Below, piece after piece: positions 8,701-19,022 of a stretch of 64,000 nucleotides of DNA (positions within the stretch are counted from its first letter, which is position 1; every line of letters starts with the position of its first letter). Under the pieces are notes generated by a model that saw only the letters and a list, made by a program, of their open reading frames with translations, made no database searches and had not been told where the DNA came from. Source of the DNA: Undibacterium sp. KW1. GTDB lineage: Bacteria; Pseudomonadota; Gammaproteobacteria; Burkholderiales; Burkholderiaceae_D. The stretch lies in the NCBI RefSeq assembly GCF_009937955.1, contig NZ_AP018439.1:496001-560000 (forward strand), read 5' to 3'. Both the position numbers and the translations under genes were made by a program.

Positions 8701-10806
8701 ATGGCCCGTAAGACCCCCATTGAGCGCTACCGCAATATCGGTATTTCCGCTCACATTGATGCCGGTAAAACAACAACGACAGAGCGCGTACTGTTTTACA
8801 CAGGTGTAAACCACAAAATTGGTGAAGTGCATGATGGCGCGGCTACCATGGACTGGATGGAGCAAGAGCAGGAACGTGGTATCACCATTACTTCTGCTGC
8901 GACAACATGCTTCTGGAAGGGCATGGCGAACAACTTCCCTGAGCATCACATCAACATCATCGATACACCAGGCCACGTTGACTTCACGATTGAAGTTGAG
9001 CGTTCCATGCGTGTTCTCGATGGCGCCTGCATGGTTTACTGTGCAGTAGGTGGTGTTCAGCCTCAGTCTGAAACCGTATGGCGTCAAGCTAACAAGTACA
9101 AAGTCCCACGTCTGGCATTCGTCAACAAGATGGACCGTACTGGCGCGAACTTCTTCAAAGTGTACGATCAAATGCGTGCACGTCTGAAGGCTAACCCAGT
9201 TCCTCTGCAAGTACCTATCGGCGCTGAAGACCTGTTCGAAGGCGTTATCGATCTGGTCAAGATGAAAGCGATCATCTGGGATGCAGCATCTCAAGGTATG
9301 AAATTTGAATACCGTGATATCCCTGAAAACCTGTTGGCTGACGCACAAAAATGGCGTGAAAACATGGTTGAAGCAGCTGCTGAAGCCAGCGAAGAGCTGA
9401 TGAACAAATACCTGGAAGATGGCGACCTGTCTGAAGCTGACATCAAGTCTGCTTTGCGTCAGCGTACTATCGCTTCTGAAATCGTTCCTATGATGTGCGG
9501 TACTGCATTTAAGAACAAGGGCGTACAGGCGATGCTGGATGCGGTTGTTGAATACCTGCCATCCCCATTGGATATTCCACCAGTTCCTGGTGTGAACGAA
9601 GATGACGAACCGGTTGTCCGTAAAGCTGAAGATACAGAGAAATTCTCTGCTCTGGCATTCAAAATCGCAACTGATCCATTCGTTGGTCAATTGTGCTTTA
9701 TCCGTTGCTACTCCGGTACTTTGAATTCTGGCGACAGCGTTTTCAACTCTGTTAAAGGTAAAAAAGAGCGTATCGGCCGTCTGGTTCAAATGCACGCGAA
9801 CCAACGTGAAGAAATCAAAGAAATGATGGCAGGTGATATCGCTGCGGTCGTTGGTCTGAAAGACACAACAACTGGTGATACCCTGTGTGACGAAAAAGCG
9901 ATCGTTGTTCTGGAACGCATGGTGTTCCCAGAGCCAGTTATTTCTCAGGCTGTTGAACCAAAAACCAAGGCCGACCAGGAAAAAATGGGTCTGGCATTGA
10001 ACCGTCTGGCTGCTGAAGATCCATCTTTCCGCGTACGTACTGACGAAGAATCTGGTCAAACAATTATCGCCGGTATGGGCGAGTTGCATCTGGATATTAT
10101 CGTTGACCGTATGAAGCGTGAATTCAACGTTGAAGCGACTGTTGGTAAACCACAAGTTGCTTACCGTGAAACTATCCGCAAAACTTGCGAAGAAATCGAA
10201 GGTAAATTCGTTAAGCAATCCGGTGGTCGTGGTCAGTACGGTCACGTTGTTCTGAAGATCGAACCGCAAGAACCAGGTAAGGGCTTTGAATTCGTTGACG
10301 CGATCAAGGGCGGTACAGTTCCACGCGAATACATCCCTGCAGTTGAAAAAGGTGTTCGCGAAACACTGACTTCCGGTGTATTGGCTGGTTACCCGGTTGT
10401 TGACGTTAAAGTCACATTGTTCTTTGGTTCCTACCATGACGTTGACTCCAACGAAAACGCCTTCCGTATGGCGGGTTCGATGGCGTTCAAAGATGGCTGC
10501 CGTAAAGCAAGCCCAGTTATCCTGGAACCAATGATGGCTGTTGAAGTAGAAACACCTGAAGACTACGCTGGTACAGTCATGGGTGATCTGTCTTCACGTC
10601 GTGGTATGGTTCAAGGTATGGACGAAATCGCTGGCGGCGGTGGCAAGATCATCAAAGCTGAAGTGCCTTTGTCTGAGATGTTTGGTTACTCCACATCCCT
10701 GCGTTCTGCTACACAAGGTCGTGCAACATATTCCATGGAATTCAAGCACTACTCTGAAGCACCTAAGAACGTGATTGACGCTATCGTCACATCCAAAGCT
10801 AAGTAA
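8701..10806 (+). CDS. fusA: Translation elongation factor G
   Basis: 701 residues, the usual length of EF-G. The GTPase shows G1 AHIDAGKTT at about residues 17-25, DTPGHVDF and NKMD; the C-terminal domains IV and V are complete and end in a Lys-rich tail. EF-G moves tRNA and mRNA after peptide transfer and helps recycle ribosomes. Third gene of the str operon, lying between two terminator-like hairpins. Codon use is strongly biased, as expected for a highly expressed gene, and this creates a long antisense open frame that is not a gene. Confidence 0.98.
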   Translation: MARKTPIERYRNIGISAHIDAGKTTTTERVLFYTGVNHKIGEVHDGAATMDWMEQEQERGITITSAATTCFWKGMANNFPEHHINIIDTPGHVDFTIEVERSMRVLDGACMVYCAVGGVQPQSETVWRQANKYKVPRLAFVNKMDRTGANFFKVYDQMRARLKANPVPLQVPIGAEDLFEGVIDLVKMKAIIWDAASQGMKFEYRDIPENLLADAQKWRENMVEAAAEASEELMNKYLEDGDLSEADIKSALRQRTIASEIVPMMCGTAFKNKGVQAMLDAVVEYLPSPLDIPPVPGVNEDDEPVVRKAEDTEKFSALAFKIATDPFVGQLCFIRCYSGTLNSGDSVFNSVKGKKERIGRLVQMHANQREEIKEMMAGDIAAVVGLKDTTTGDTLCDEKAIVVLERMVFPEPVISQAVEPKTKADQEKMGLALNRLAAEDPSFRVRTDEESGQTIIAGMGELHLDIIVDRMKREFNVEATVGKPQVAYRETIRKTCEEIEGKFVKQSGGRGQYGHVVLKIEPQEPGKGFEFVDAIKGGTVPREYIPAVEKGVRETLTSGVLAGYPVVDVKVTLFFGSYHDVDSNENAFRMAGSMAFKDGCRKASPVILEPMMAVEVETPEDYAGTVMGDLSSRRGMVQGMDEIAGGGGKIIKAEVPLSEMFGYSTSLRSATQGRATYSMEFKHYSEAPKNVIDAIVTSKAK

Positions 10807-10820
10807 TAAAGAATCAAAGG

Positions 10821-10845
10821 CCTGCCCCATGCCGGGGTAGGTTTT
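10821..10845 (+). terminator. Attenuator-like hairpin between fusA and tuf
   Basis: CCTGCCCC (10821-10828) pairs with GGGGTAGG (10834-10841) over a 5-base loop and is followed by TTTT. It lies in the 78-bp fusA-tuf gap. Probably a weak terminator or an mRNA 3'-end stabiliser. Confidence 0.5.
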
Positions 10846-10884
10846 CTATTGTTGATAAATCGTTCTTTTTGAAGGAAGAATAAA

Positions 10885-12075
10885 ATGGCAAAAGGTAAGT
10901 TCGAGCGCACCAAGCCGCACGTCAACGTTGGTACAATTGGCCACGTAGATCACGGCAAAACCACACTGACAGCAGCGATTGCAACAGTATTGTCGAAAAA
11001 ATTCGGCGGCGAAGCTAAAGCATACGACCAGATCGATGCAGCACCAGAAGAAAAAGCGCGCGGTATTACAATCAATACAGCCCACGTTGAGTACGAAACA
11101 GCTGGCCGTCACTACGCCCACGTTGACTGCCCAGGCCATGCTGACTATGTTAAAAACATGATCACTGGCGCGGCTCAAATGGACGGCGCGATCCTGGTTT
11201 GCTCCGCAGCAGACGGCCCAATGCCACAAACTCGCGAACACATCCTGTTGGCCCGCCAAGTTGGCGTTCCATACATCATCGTATTCCTGAACAAATGCGA
11301 CATGGTTGATGACGCTGAGTTGCTGGAACTGGTTGAAATGGAAGTGCGCGAATTGCTCTCCAAATACGAATTCCCAGGCGACGACCTGCCTATCATTCAA
11401 GGTTCCGCTAAACTGGCCCTCGAAGGCGACAAAGGTCCTCTGGGCGAAGAAGCCATCATGAAACTGGCTGACGCACTCGACTCCTACATCCCAACACCAG
11501 AACGCGCAGTTGACGGCGCCTTCCTGTTGCCAGTAGAAGACGTATTCTCCATCTCCGGTCGCGGTACAGTTGTTACCGGTCGTATCGAGCGCGGCATCAT
11601 CAAAGTCGGCGAAGAGATCGAAATCGTTGGTATCAAAGACACAGTCAAGACTACATGTACTGGCGTTGAAATGTTCCGCAAACTGCTCGACCAAGGTCAA
11701 GCAGGCGACAACGTCGGCGTATTGCTGCGTGGTACCAAGCGTGAAGATATCCAACGTGGTCAAGTATTGTCCAAGCCAGGTTCGATCAAGCCACATGCGC
11801 ACTTCACAGGCGAGATCTATGTTCTGTCCAAAGATGAAGGTGGCCGTCATACTCCATTCTTCAACAACTACCGTCCACAGTTCTACTTCCGTACAACGGA
11901 CGTAACTGGTTCGATCGAGTTGCCGAAAGACAAAGAAATGGTCATGCCAGGTGATAACGTATCTATCACTGTTAAATTGATCAACCCGATCGCGATGGAA
12001 GAAGGCTTGCGCTTCGCTATCCGTGAAGGTGGCCGTACAGTCGGTGCTGGCGTTGTTGCTAAAATCATCGAGTAA
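10885..12075 (+). CDS. tuf: Translation elongation factor Tu
   Basis: 396 residues. G1 GHVDHGKT at about 19-26, DCPGHADY near residue 80 and NKCD near 136 are intact; domains II and III follow. EF-Tu delivers aminoacyl-tRNA to the ribosome. A good ribosome site (GAAGGAAG) precedes the ATG. Many betaproteobacteria carry a second tuf copy near rpoBC; only this one is in the window. Last gene of the str operon and immediately upstream of rpsJ. Confidence 0.98.
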   Translation: MAKGKFERTKPHVNVGTIGHVDHGKTTLTAAIATVLSKKFGGEAKAYDQIDAAPEEKARGITINTAHVEYETAGRHYAHVDCPGHADYVKNMITGAAQMDGAILVCSAADGPMPQTREHILLARQVGVPYIIVFLNKCDMVDDAELLELVEMEVRELLSKYEFPGDDLPIIQGSAKLALEGDKGPLGEEAIMKLADALDSYIPTPERAVDGAFLLPVEDVFSISGRGTVVTGRIERGIIKVGEEIEIVGIKDTVKTTCTGVEMFRKLLDQGQAGDNVGVLLRGTKREDIQRGQVLSKPGSIKPHAHFTGEIYVLSKDEGGRHTPFFNNYRPQFYFRTTDVTGSIELPKDKEMVMPGDNVSITVKLINPIAMEEGLRFAIREGGRTVGAGVVAKIIE

Positions 12076-12094
12076 TATCTGCCGTAATTTGTAG

Positions 12095-12134
12095 TATACT
12101 AGTTGGCTGTCGTATTGAATTTGATGCGGCAGCC
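12095..12134 (+). promoter_or_regulatory. Candidate rpsJ promoter -10 box with 5'-terminal leader hairpin
   Basis: TATACT at 12095-12100 is a good -10 box, but the -35 region (12072-12077, GTAATA) is weak. Four bases further on, GGCTGTCG (12105-12112) pairs with CGGCAGCC (12127-12134). A transcript from this promoter would begin with or just inside the hairpin. Nearly the same stem occurs in the rplN leader at the same distance from its -10 box. Confidence 0.5.
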
Positions 12135-12207
12135 AATTTAGTTTTCGCTCTTTATTAAATATGCCGGCGGCTTTGCCGTACCTGGCTCGCTCTTTATAGG
12201 AATGAAC

Positions 12208-12525
12208 ATGTCCACACAAAATCAAAAAATCCGTATCCGTCTGAAAGCTTTCGATTACAAACTGATCGATCAGTCCGCTCTGGAAATCGTAGAAACAGCC
12301 AAGCGCACTGGCGCTGTTGTTAAAGGCCCGGTTCCTCTGCCTACACGTATCCAGCGTTTCGATGTACTGCGTTCCCCACACGTGAACAAAACTTCCCGTG
12401 ATCAATTTGAAATCCGTACTCACCAGCGCTTGATGGACATCGTTGACCCAACTGACAAAACAGTTGACGCGTTGATGAAGCTCGATCTGCCAGCTGGCGT
12501 TGACGTAGAAATCAAACTGCAATAA
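12208..12525 (+). CDS. rpsJ: 30S ribosomal protein S10
   Basis: 105 residues from [16 protein letters not shown]. The ATG at 12208 is chosen over 12202 because TAGGA at 12197-12201 is then seven bases away rather than touching the start. S10 is a 30S head protein and also the NusE partner of NusB in transcription antitermination. Family sequence is clear ([20 protein letters not shown]). It is separated from rplC by a 220-bp gap with its own strong promoter, so it may form a short unit of its own. Confidence 0.98.
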   Translation: MSTQNQKIRIRLKAFDYKLIDQSALEIVETAKRTGAVVKGPVPLPTRIQRFDVLRSPHVNKTSRDQFEIRTHQRLMDIVDPTDKTVDALMKLDLPAGVDVEIKLQ

Positions 12526-12624
12526 TTCTTATTGATTTGAAAATACTGATGCAAATTAGTATTCTCAGAAAAATACTGAAAATTCGACATACCACAATTT
12601 TTCGAAAATTCAAATAAATTAGTC

Positions 12625-12653
12625 TTGTAAATAAAAAATTTGCGGGCTATAAT
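12625..12653 (+). promoter_or_regulatory. Sigma-70 promoter in front of rplC
   Basis: TTGTAA at 12625-12630 and TATAAT at 12648-12653 with a 17-base spacer. The region upstream is very AT-rich, as in UP-element promoters of ribosomal genes. The transcript would start near 12660 and carry an 85-90-base leader before rplC. Confidence 0.75.
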
Positions 12654-12667
12654 CGAAGGCTTAGATG

Positions 12668-12689
12668 TAGGTCAGCTCCGGCTGGCCTA
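12668..12689 (+). promoter_or_regulatory. Leader hairpin upstream of rplC
   Basis: TAGGTCAGC (12668-12676) pairs with GCTGGCCTA (12681-12689) over loop TCCG, a 9-bp stem with one G-U pair. It lies just downstream of the inferred start of the rplC transcript. L4 controls the S10 operon through leader hairpins in E. coli; the same role here is only a suggestion. No U run follows at once. Confidence 0.5.
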
Positions 12690-12748
12690 TTCGTTTAAGT
12701 TTTTTAAACATCAGCCTCACCCAATCGTAGGTGAGAATGGAGAAAACA

Positions 12749-13405
12749 ATGAGCTTGGGCCTAGTTGGTCGCAAGGTTGGCATGATGCGCATCTTTACAG
12801 ATGACGGGGATTCAATACCTGTTACTGTTTTGGACGTATCCAACAACCGCGTGACGCAAGTCAAAACTCCTGAAACAGACGGTTACTCCGCTGTTCAGGT
12901 AACTTTCGGTCAGCGCCGTGCATCCCGTGTAACAAAAGCGGCTGCCGGTCACCTCGCAAAAGCAGGTGTTGAAGCTGGTACTGTATTAAAAGAATTCCGT
13001 ATTGATGCTGCTAAAGCCTCTGAACTGAAGGCTGGCGATGTTGTGCCTGTCGGTTTGTTCGAAGCTGGTCAAAAAGTGGATGTGCAAGGCGTAACGATTG
13101 GTAAGGGCTATGCCGGTACCATCAAGCGTCACCACTTCGCTTCTGGTCGTGCTACTCACGGTAACTCCCGTTCGCATAATGTACCTGGTTCTATCGGTAT
13201 GGCGCAGGATCCAGGTCGTGTATTCCCTGGTAAGCGCATGACTGGTCATCTGGGTGACGTAACTCGCACTGTGCAAAATCTGGAAATCGCTCGCGTAGAT
13301 GCAGAGCGTCAGTTGTTGCTGGTGAAGGGTGCCGTGCCGGGTGCAAAAAATGGTCAGGTGATTGTATCTCCTGCTGTTAAAGTTAAAGCCAAGAAGGGAG
13401 CCTAA
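12749..13405 (+). CDS. rplC: 50S ribosomal protein L3
   Basis: 218 residues from [12 protein letters not shown], preceded by a GGAGAAAA ribosome site; the six in-frame codons before it are not conserved. L3 is an early-assembly protein of the 50S subunit that reaches toward the peptidyl-transferase centre. The family core [15 protein letters not shown] and [18 protein letters not shown] is intact. First gene of the main S10 block, under the promoter at 12625-12653. Confidence 0.98.
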   Translation: MSLGLVGRKVGMMRIFTDDGDSIPVTVLDVSNNRVTQVKTPETDGYSAVQVTFGQRRASRVTKAAAGHLAKAGVEAGTVLKEFRIDAAKASELKAGDVVPVGLFEAGQKVDVQGVTIGKGYAGTIKRHHFASGRATHGNSRSHNVPGSIGMAQDPGRVFPGKRMTGHLGDVTRTVQNLEIARVDAERQLLLVKGAVPGAKNGQVIVSPAVKVKAKKGA

Positions 13406-13408
13406 TCC

Positions 13409-14032
13409 ATGGAACTGAAGCTCCTAAACGAACAAGGTCAAGCAGCGTCTAATGTAGCCGCTCCTGATACTATCTTTGGTCGTGACTACAATGAAGCCTT
13501 GATCCATCAAGTCGTCGTTGCATTCCAAGCCAATGCTCGTAGCGGTAATCGCAAACAAAAAGATCGTGAAGAAGTCCATCACACAACCAAGAAACCTTGG
13601 CGTCAAAAAGGTACTGGTCGTGCACGTGCTGGTATGTCTTCTTCTCCATTGTGGCGTGGCGGTGGTCGTATATTCCCGAACACACCTGATGAGAATTTCT
13701 CTCACAAAGTTAACAAAAAGATGTATCGCGCAGGTATCTGCTCGATTCTGTCTCAGTTGGCTCGTGAGGGTCGTTTGAATGTGGTTGACGATGTTGCTGT
13801 TGACGCACCTAAGACAAAACTGTTGTCCGACAAACTGAAGGCAATGGGTTGCCTGGATTCCGTCCTGATCATCACTGACGAATTCAATGAAAACCTGATG
13901 TTGGCGGCGCGTAATCTGGCAAACGTACTGGTTGTTGAGCCACGTTATGCTGATCCAGTTTCTTTGGTGTTCTACAAGAAAGTGTTGATCACCAAGCCAG
14001 CACTGGCAAAGATTGAGGAGATGCTGGCATGA
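13409..14032 (+). CDS. rplD: 50S ribosomal protein L4
   Basis: 207 residues, family length. The long extension loop [14 protein letters not shown], which lines the peptide exit tunnel, is present. In E. coli L4 represses its own operon by acting on the mRNA leader. Begins three bases after rplC and overlaps rplW by four bases (ATGA). Confidence 0.98.
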   Translation: MELKLLNEQGQAASNVAAPDTIFGRDYNEALIHQVVVAFQANARSGNRKQKDREEVHHTTKKPWRQKGTGRARAGMSSSPLWRGGGRIFPNTPDENFSHKVNKKMYRAGICSILSQLAREGRLNVVDDVAVDAPKTKLLSDKLKAMGCLDSVLIITDEFNENLMLAARNLANVLVVEPRYADPVSLVFYKKVLITKPALAKIEEMLA

Positions 14033-14343
14033 GCGCACAAGTCAAAATTAGCGAAGAACGCCTGATGAAGGTGTTGCTGGCTCCTGTTATTTCTGAAAAA
14101 GCAACGATGGTTGCTGAAAAGAATGAGCAAGTGGTTTTCCTGGTTATGCCAGATGCAACCAAGCCAGAAATCAAAGCTGCCGTCGAATTGCTGTTCAAAG
14201 TACAAGTTGAATCCGTACAAGTAGCAAATCGCCAAGGTAAACAAAAACGTACCGGTAAATTTAATGGCCGCCGCAATCATACAAGACGCGCTTTTGTATG
14301 CTTGAAGCCAGGTCAGGAAATTAACTTCACTGAGGGGGCATAA
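14029..14343 (+). CDS. rplW: 50S ribosomal protein L23
   Basis: 104 residues; the frame starts inside the last codons of rplD (ATGA overlap), implying translational coupling. L23 surrounds the peptide exit and is the docking site for trigger factor and SRP. Shows [12 protein letters not shown] near the start and the conserved C-terminal [10 protein letters not shown] region. Confidence 0.97.
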   Translation: MSAQVKISEERLMKVLLAPVISEKATMVAEKNEQVVFLVMPDATKPEIKAAVELLFKVQVESVQVANRQGKQKRTGKFNGRRNHTRRAFVCLKPGQEINFTEGA

Positions 14344-14345
14344 GC

Positions 14346-15173
14346 ATGGCACTCGTTAAGATGAAGCCAACCTCACCAGGTCGTCGTGGTATGGTGAAGG
14401 TAGTGACAGAAGGCCTGTACAAAGGTCGTCCGTTCGCTGCTTTGTTGGAAAAGAAATCAAAAACTGCTGGCCGTAATAACAACGGTCACATCACTACCCG
14501 TCATATCGGAGGTGGTCACAAGCAGCATTACCGTATTGTTGACTTCAAACGCAACAAGGACGGTATTCCTGCAAAAGTAGAGCGTATTGAATACGATCCT
14601 AACCGTACAGCGCACATTGCTTTGTTGTGCTATGCGGACGGCGAACGTGCATACATCATCGCTCCTAAAGGTTTGACAGTTGGTGATCAGATAATGAACG
14701 GTTCGCAAGCACCGATCAAATCTGGTAACTGCCTGCCTATCCGTAATATCCCTGTTGGTACAACTATGCATTGCGTAGAAATGCTGCCAGGTAAAGGTGC
14801 TCAGATCGCACGTACAGCTGGTGCTGGCGTTGTGCTGATGGCACGCGAAGGTACTTACGCTCAGGTTCGTCTGCGCTCCGGTGAAGTTCGCCGCATTCAT
14901 ATCGAATGCCGTGCGACAGTCGGTGAAGTAGGCAACGGCGAGCATAACCTGCGCAAGATTGGTAAAGCTGGTGCAATGCGCTGGCGCGGTGTTCGTCCTA
15001 CCGTTCGCGGTGTGGTCATGAACCCGATCGACCATCCTCACGGTGGTGGTGAAGGTAGAACAGCAGCCGGTCGTCATCCAGTATCGCCATGGGGTCAGCA
15101 AACCAAGGGTAAGAAGACACGTCGCAACAAGCGTACTACTTCGATGATCGTCTCACGCCGTGGCAAGAAATAA
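14346..15173 (+). CDS. rplB: 50S ribosomal protein L2
   Basis: 275 residues, usual size. L2 is needed for subunit joining and peptidyl transfer; the GGGEGR loop near residue 228-240 and the preceding [10 protein letters not shown] with the conserved His are present. Basic C-terminus ends SRRGKK. Starts two bases after rplW. Confidence 0.98.
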   Translation: MALVKMKPTSPGRRGMVKVVTEGLYKGRPFAALLEKKSKTAGRNNNGHITTRHIGGGHKQHYRIVDFKRNKDGIPAKVERIEYDPNRTAHIALLCYADGERAYIIAPKGLTVGDQIMNGSQAPIKSGNCLPIRNIPVGTTMHCVEMLPGKGAQIARTAGAGVVLMAREGTYAQVRLRSGEVRRIHIECRATVGEVGNGEHNLRKIGKAGAMRWRGVRPTVRGVVMNPIDHPHGGGEGRTAAGRHPVSPWGQQTKGKKTRRNKRTTSMIVSRRGKK

Positions 15174-15183
15174 GGGATAAAAC

Positions 15184-15459
15184 ATGACACGTTCATTGAA
15201 AAAAGGGCCGTTCTGCGACGCCCATCTGGTGAAGAAAGTCGAAACCGCGCAAGCGACTAAAGACAAAAAGCCAATCAAGACCTGGTCCCGTCGTTCGACA
15301 ATTATGCCGGACTTCATCGGTTTGACCATTGCGGTACATAACGGTAAGCAACACGTACCAGTTTATGTTTCCGAAAACATGGTTGGTCACAAGCTCGGCG
15401 AATTCGCGCTGACCCGTACGTTCAAGGGTCACGCTGCCGATAAAAAGGCTAAGAGATAA
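15184..15459 (+). CDS. rpsS: 30S ribosomal protein S19
   Basis: 91 residues. Starts [10 protein letters not shown] as in the family and contains [14 protein letters not shown] and the C-terminal [11 protein letters not shown]19 sits in the 30S head with S13. Ten bases after rplB. Confidence 0.97.
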   Translation: MTRSLKKGPFCDAHLVKKVETAQATKDKKPIKTWSRRSTIMPDFIGLTIAVHNGKQHVPVYVSENMVGHKLGEFALTRTFKGHAADKKAKR

Positions 15460-15468
15460 GGACCGATG

Positions 15469-15798
15469 ATGGAAACTAAAGCAAATTTGCGCGGTGTGCG
15501 TCTGTCTGAGCAAAAAGGTCGCCTGGTGGCTGACCTGATTCGCGGTAAAAAAGTAGATCAGGCATTGAATATCCTGGCATTCAGCCCTAAAAAAGGTGCT
15601 GCGATCATCAAGAAAGTGTTGGAGTCTGCAATTGCAAACGCCGAACACAATGATGGCGCTGACATCGATGAGCTGAAAGTAAAGACTATCTATGTCGAAA
15701 AGGGTGCGATTCTGAAGCGCTTCACAGCACGCGCTAAGGGTCGTGGTGATCGTATCTCTAAACAATCCTGTCACATTTATGTGACCGTTGGTAACTAA
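15469..15798 (+). CDS. rplV: 50S ribosomal protein L22
   Basis: 109 residues from [10 protein letters not shown]. Two adjacent ATG codons are available at 15466 and 15469; the second is preferred because it places AAGGA six bases upstream. L22 lines the exit tunnel with its beta-hairpin ([18 protein letters not shown]), the place where macrolide-resistance changes arise in other species. Confidence 0.96.
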   Translation: METKANLRGVRLSEQKGRLVADLIRGKKVDQALNILAFSPKKGAAIIKKVLESAIANAEHNDGADIDELKVKTIYVEKGAILKRFTARAKGRGDRISKQSCHIYVTVGN

Positions 15799-15807
15799 GG
15801 AGTCACG

Positions 15808-16641
15808 ATGGGACAGAAGATACATCCAACCGGTTTTCGTTTGGCAGTAACACGTAACTGGTCTTCCCGCTGGTATGCAGGCAATGGTAACTTTGCCTCC
15901 ATGCTCGGCGAAGATCTGAAAGTACGTGAATACCTGAAGAAAAAACTGAAAAACGCGTCTGTAGGCCGCATCGTTATTGAGCGTCCTGCTAAAAATGCAC
16001 GCATCACGATATACAGCTCCCGTCCAGGCGTTGTGATCGGTAAAAAAGGCGAAGACATTGAAGTATTGAAAGCTGACTTGTCGAAATTGATGGGCGTGCC
16101 TGTGCATGTCAACATCGAAGAGATCCGCAAGCCAGAAATCGATGCACAATTGATCGCTGATTCTATCGCTCAGCAACTGGAAAAACGCATCATGTTCCGC
16201 CGCGCCATGAAACGCGCGATGCAAAATGCAATGCGTTTGGGCGCTCAAGGTATCAAGATCATGTCTGGTGGTCGTTTGAACGGTATCGAGATCGCACGTA
16301 AAGAATGGTATCGCGAAGGCCGTGTGCCTCTGCATACTCTGCGTGCTGACATCGATTACGGCTTTGGCGAAGCATCCACAACTTACGGCATCATTGGTGT
16401 CAAAGTTTGGGTCTACAAAGGCGATCGTTTGGCAAATGGCGATGCGCCTGTTATCGAAGCGACACCGGAAGACGACAAAAAACGTCGTGGTCCACGTCGT
16501 GATGATGGCAAGCCAAACAGCCGTCCACGCGCCAAGCGTCCAGAAGGACAAACACCGACGACCGGCGCAGCAGCCCCGGCAGCCAAGCGCGTACGCGCCA
16601 AAGCTGACGCTGCAGCACCGGCTGAGAAAGCAGGAGAATAA
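15808..16641 (+). CDS. rpsC: 30S ribosomal protein S3
   Basis: 277 residues. The KH domain is near residues 40-110 ([13 protein letters not shown]) and the S3 C-terminal domain ends near 215. After it comes a tail of about 55 residues rich in Lys, Arg, Ala and Pro that E. coli S3 (233 residues) lacks; such tails are common in betaproteobacteria. S3 helps unwind mRNA at the entry channel. Two bases separate it from rplP. Confidence 0.97.
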   Translation: MGQKIHPTGFRLAVTRNWSSRWYAGNGNFASMLGEDLKVREYLKKKLKNASVGRIVIERPAKNARITIYSSRPGVVIGKKGEDIEVLKADLSKLMGVPVHVNIEEIRKPEIDAQLIADSIAQQLEKRIMFRRAMKRAMQNAMRLGAQGIKIMSGGRLNGIEIARKEWYREGRVPLHTLRADIDYGFGEASTTYGIIGVKVWVYKGDRLANGDAPVIEATPEDDKKRRGPRRDDGKPNSRPRAKRPEGQTPTTGAAAPAAKRVRAKADAAAPAEKAGE

Positions 16642-16643
16642 TC

Positions 16644-17063
16644 ATGCTGCAACCAGCACGCAGAAAATATCGCAAGGAACAGAAAGGCCGTAACAAGGGT
16701 ATCTCGCATACTCGTGGTACAGCAGTTTCCTTCGGTGAGTTTGGCTTGAAGGCAGTTGGTCGTGGTCGTATCACAGCGCGTCAGATTGAAGCAGCGCGTC
16801 GTGCAATGACACGTCACATCAAACGTGGTGGCCGTATCTGGATCCGCGTTTTCCCGGACAAGCCAATTTCCCAGAAACCAGCGGAAGTCCGTATGGGTAA
16901 TGGTAAAGGTAATCCTGAGTACTACGTTGCCGAGATTCAACCAGGCAAAATGCTGTACGAAATGGATGGTGTCGATGAGACGCTGGCACGCGAAGCGTTC
17001 CGCTTGGCTGCAGCTAAATTGCCGCTGTTGACTACGTTCGTCGTCCGTCAAGTCGGCCAATAA
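16644..17063 (+). CDS. rplP: 50S ribosomal protein L16
   Basis: 139 residues. Begins [19 protein letters not shown] as in the family; contains [14 protein letters not shown]16 contacts A-site tRNA. Complete; 12 bases before rpmC. Confidence 0.97.
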   Translation: MLQPARRKYRKEQKGRNKGISHTRGTAVSFGEFGLKAVGRGRITARQIEAARRAMTRHIKRGGRIWIRVFPDKPISQKPAEVRMGNGKGNPEYYVAEIQPGKMLYEMDGVDETLAREAFRLAAAKLPLLTTFVVRQVGQ

Positions 17064-17075
17064 TAGGAGTTGTAA

Positions 17076-17267
17076 ATGAAAGTATCTGAACTCCAAGGTA
17101 AGGATCAGGCGGCTTTGACTAAAGAACTGAATGAATTGTTGAAGGCCCAGTTCAGCCTGCGTATGCAAATCGCTACTCAGCAACTGACTAACACTTCTCA
17201 ATTGAAGAAAGTTCGTCGTGACATCGCACGTGTGAAAACCGTCATGAACCAGAAGGATGCCAAATAA
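17076..17267 (+). CDS. rpmC: 50S ribosomal protein L29
   Basis: 63 residues, two-helix protein at the exit tunnel next to L23. Contains the family segment [14 protein letters not shown]. Its stop shares one base with the ATG of rpsQ. Confidence 0.96.
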   Translation: MKVSELQGKDQAALTKELNELLKAQFSLRMQIATQQLTNTSQLKKVRRDIARVKTVMNQKDAK

Positions 17268-17539
17268 TGAACGATCAAGTTAAAGTCGCACTGAAGCGCA
17301 CATTGATTGGCAAGGTTGTTTCCGACAAGATGGACAAAACCGTAACAGTGGTTGTTGAACGTCACGTCAAGCATCCTTTGTATGGCAAGATCATCGTTCG
17401 TACTGCAAAGTACCATGCACACGATGAAGCAAACCAGGCAAAGGCTGGCGACACCGTTGAAATTCAAGAAGGTCGTCCTATCTCCAAGACTAAAGCTTGG
17501 ACAGTGACACGTGTGGTTCAAGTCGCACAAGTAGTATAA
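17267..17539 (+). CDS. rpsQ: 30S ribosomal protein S17
   Basis: 90 residues. Contains [14 protein letters not shown] and the C-terminal RPISKTKAW typical of S17, a primary 16S rRNA binder. Last gene of the S10 block; a 239-bp gap with its own promoter follows before rplN. Confidence 0.97.
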   Translation: MNDQVKVALKRTLIGKVVSDKMDKTVTVVVERHVKHPLYGKIIVRTAKYHAHDEANQAKAGDTVEIQEGRPISKTKAWTVTRVVQVAQVV

Positions 17540-17544
17540 ATTTA

Positions 17545-17573
17545 TTGCACAAAAAGTTTTTTGGTGTAATAAT
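17545..17573 (+). promoter_or_regulatory. Candidate promoter of the rplN (spc) unit
   Basis: TTGCAC at 17545-17550 and TAATAAT at 17567-17573, spacer 16 or 17 depending on register. It divides the S10 and spc blocks, which many bacteria transcribe together. Confidence 0.6.
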
Positions 17574-17577
17574 GATG

Positions 17578-17610
17578 GGCTGTCATTTGCAAAGTATGCG
17601 AGTGGCAGCC
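17578..17610 (+). promoter_or_regulatory. Leader hairpin of the rplN unit
   Basis: GGCTGTCA (17578-17585) pairs with TGGCAGCC (17603-17610), 8 bp with one G-U pair. It begins four bases after the -10 box, exactly as in the rpsJ leader, and seven of the eight stem bases on the 5' side are identical. About 170 further leader bases precede rplN. Confidence 0.5.
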
Positions 17611-17778
17611 TAAATGTCTTTCATAACGCCCTCTTGTTGTGAAAGTGGTTAAAAAATCGTCCACCTAATCAGTTGGCTCGTGCATTGTAGGTTATGTAGG
17701 GGTTAGCTGGCGGGACCAAGACTGACTACAAATTTGCATTGTGCAAGTTGTGTGGATTAAGTTGGGAAAGAGAACATT

Positions 17779-18147
17779 ATGATTCAAACAGAAAGCCGGC
17801 TGGAAGTGGCTGACAACACTGGTGCGCGCGAAGTTTTGTGCATTAAAGTGTTGGGCGGTTCCAAGCGTCGTTATGCGGGTATTGGTGACGTAATCAAAGT
17901 CACTGTTAAGTCTGCTGCTCCGCGCGGTCGTGTAAAAAAAGGTGAAATTTACAACGCCGTTGTCGTGAGGACAGCTAAGGGTGTTCGTCGTCAAGATGGC
18001 TCGTTGGTCAAATTTGATGGCAATGCTGCAGTATTGTTGAATGCAAAACTTGAGCCTATCGGTACTCGTATTTTCGGCCCAGTAACACGCGAATTGCGTA
18101 CTGAGCGCTTCATGAAAATCGTGTCCCTGGCTCCAGAAGTGCTGTAA
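17779..18147 (+). CDS. rplN: 50S ribosomal protein L14
   Basis: 122 residues, usual size. [16 protein letters not shown] start and [12 protein letters not shown]-terminal segment. L14 forms an intersubunit bridge and is the target of ribosome silencing factor RsfS. First gene of the spc block, after a long leader. Confidence 0.98.
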   Translation: MIQTESRLEVADNTGAREVLCIKVLGGSKRRYAGIGDVIKVTVKSAAPRGRVKKGEIYNAVVVRTAKGVRRQDGSLVKFDGNAAVLLNAKLEPIGTRIFGPVTRELRTERFMKIVSLAPEVL

Positions 18148-18156
18148 GGGGTCGTG

Positions 18157-18471
18157 ATGAACAAAATTCGTAAAAACGACGAAGTCATCGTCTTGACGGG
18201 TAAAGACAAAGGTAAACGTGGTCAGGTGCAAGCATGCATCGATAGCGATTACGTTGTTGTTGCAGGTATTAACGTTGCTAAAAAAGCGGTTAAACCTAAC
18301 CCAATGACTGGCGCAGTAGGTGGCATCGTGGATAAAGTGATGCCGATTCATGTGTCGAATGTTGCATTGTTTAATGCAGCGTCTGGCAAAGCAGACCGTG
18401 TAGGCTTCAAGGTAGTGGATGGCAAGAAAGTCCGTATCTACAAGTCGACTGGCGAAGTTGTGAAGGCATAA
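18157..18471 (+). CDS. rplX: 50S ribosomal protein L24
   Basis: 104 residues from [22 protein letters not shown] at 18157 is preferred over GTG at 18154 because AAGGGG is then five bases away. KOW motif near the N-terminus; L24 starts 50S assembly. Confidence 0.96.
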   Translation: MNKIRKNDEVIVLTGKDKGKRGQVQACIDSDYVVVAGINVAKKAVKPNPMTGAVGGIVDKVMPIHVSNVALFNAASGKADRVGFKVVDGKKVRIYKSTGEVVKA

Positions 18472-18475
18472 CATC

Positions 18476-19015
18476 ATGGCCCGTCTACAAGCAATATATA
18501 AAGATAAAATCGTTGGTGAACTGACTGAAAAGTACGCTTACAAGTCAGTCATGGAAGTTCCACGCATCTTGAAAATCACCCTGAACATGGGTTTGTCTGA
18601 AGCAATCGCAGACAAAAAGATTATTGAGCATGCAGTTGGCGACCTCACCAAGATCGCTGGTCAAAAACCAGTAGTTACCAAAGCTCGCAAAGCGATCGCT
18701 GGTTTTAAAATCCGTGAAGGCTACCCAATTGGTTGTATGGTAACTTTGCGTGGCGCTCAGATGTATGAATTCCTGGATCGTTTCATCACTGTGGCCCTGC
18801 CACGTGTACGTGACTTCCGTGGTGTTTCTGGTCGTGCGTTTGATGGTCGTGGTAACTACAACATCGGTGTCAAGGAACAGATCATTTTCCCTGAAATCGA
18901 ATACGACAAGATCGACGCCTTGCGTGGTATGAACATCTCTATCACGACAACAGCAAAGACCGACGAAGAAGCGAAAGCACTCCTCGCCGCATTTAAATTT
19001 CCGTTCAGAAACTGA
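18476..19015 (+). CDS. rplE: 50S ribosomal protein L5
   Basis: 179 residues. Contains [17 protein letters not shown] and [18 protein letters not shown]5 binds 5S rRNA and bridges to S13. Four bases after rplX. Confidence 0.98.
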   Translation: MARLQAIYKDKIVGELTEKYAYKSVMEVPRILKITLNMGLSEAIADKKIIEHAVGDLTKIAGQKPVVTKARKAIAGFKIREGYPIGCMVTLRGAQMYEFLDRFITVALPRVRDFRGVSGRAFDGRGNYNIGVKEQIIFPEIEYDKIDALRGMNISITTTAKTDEEAKALLAAFKFPFRN

Positions 19016-19022
19016 GGTCGCC

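Noticed and set aside
8695..10437. 580-codon open frame on the minus strand, antisense to fusA
   Set aside because: Mirror of strongly biased fusA codons; Phe-, Asn- and His-rich translation with no domain.
10846..12522. 558-codon minus-strand frame antisense to tuf and rpsJ
   Set aside because: Same cause as the fusA shadow; it runs through two unrelated genes and an intergenic gap.
15193..16551. 452-codon minus-strand frame antisense to rpsS-rplV-rpsC
   Set aside because: Codon-bias shadow of three certain ribosomal genes.
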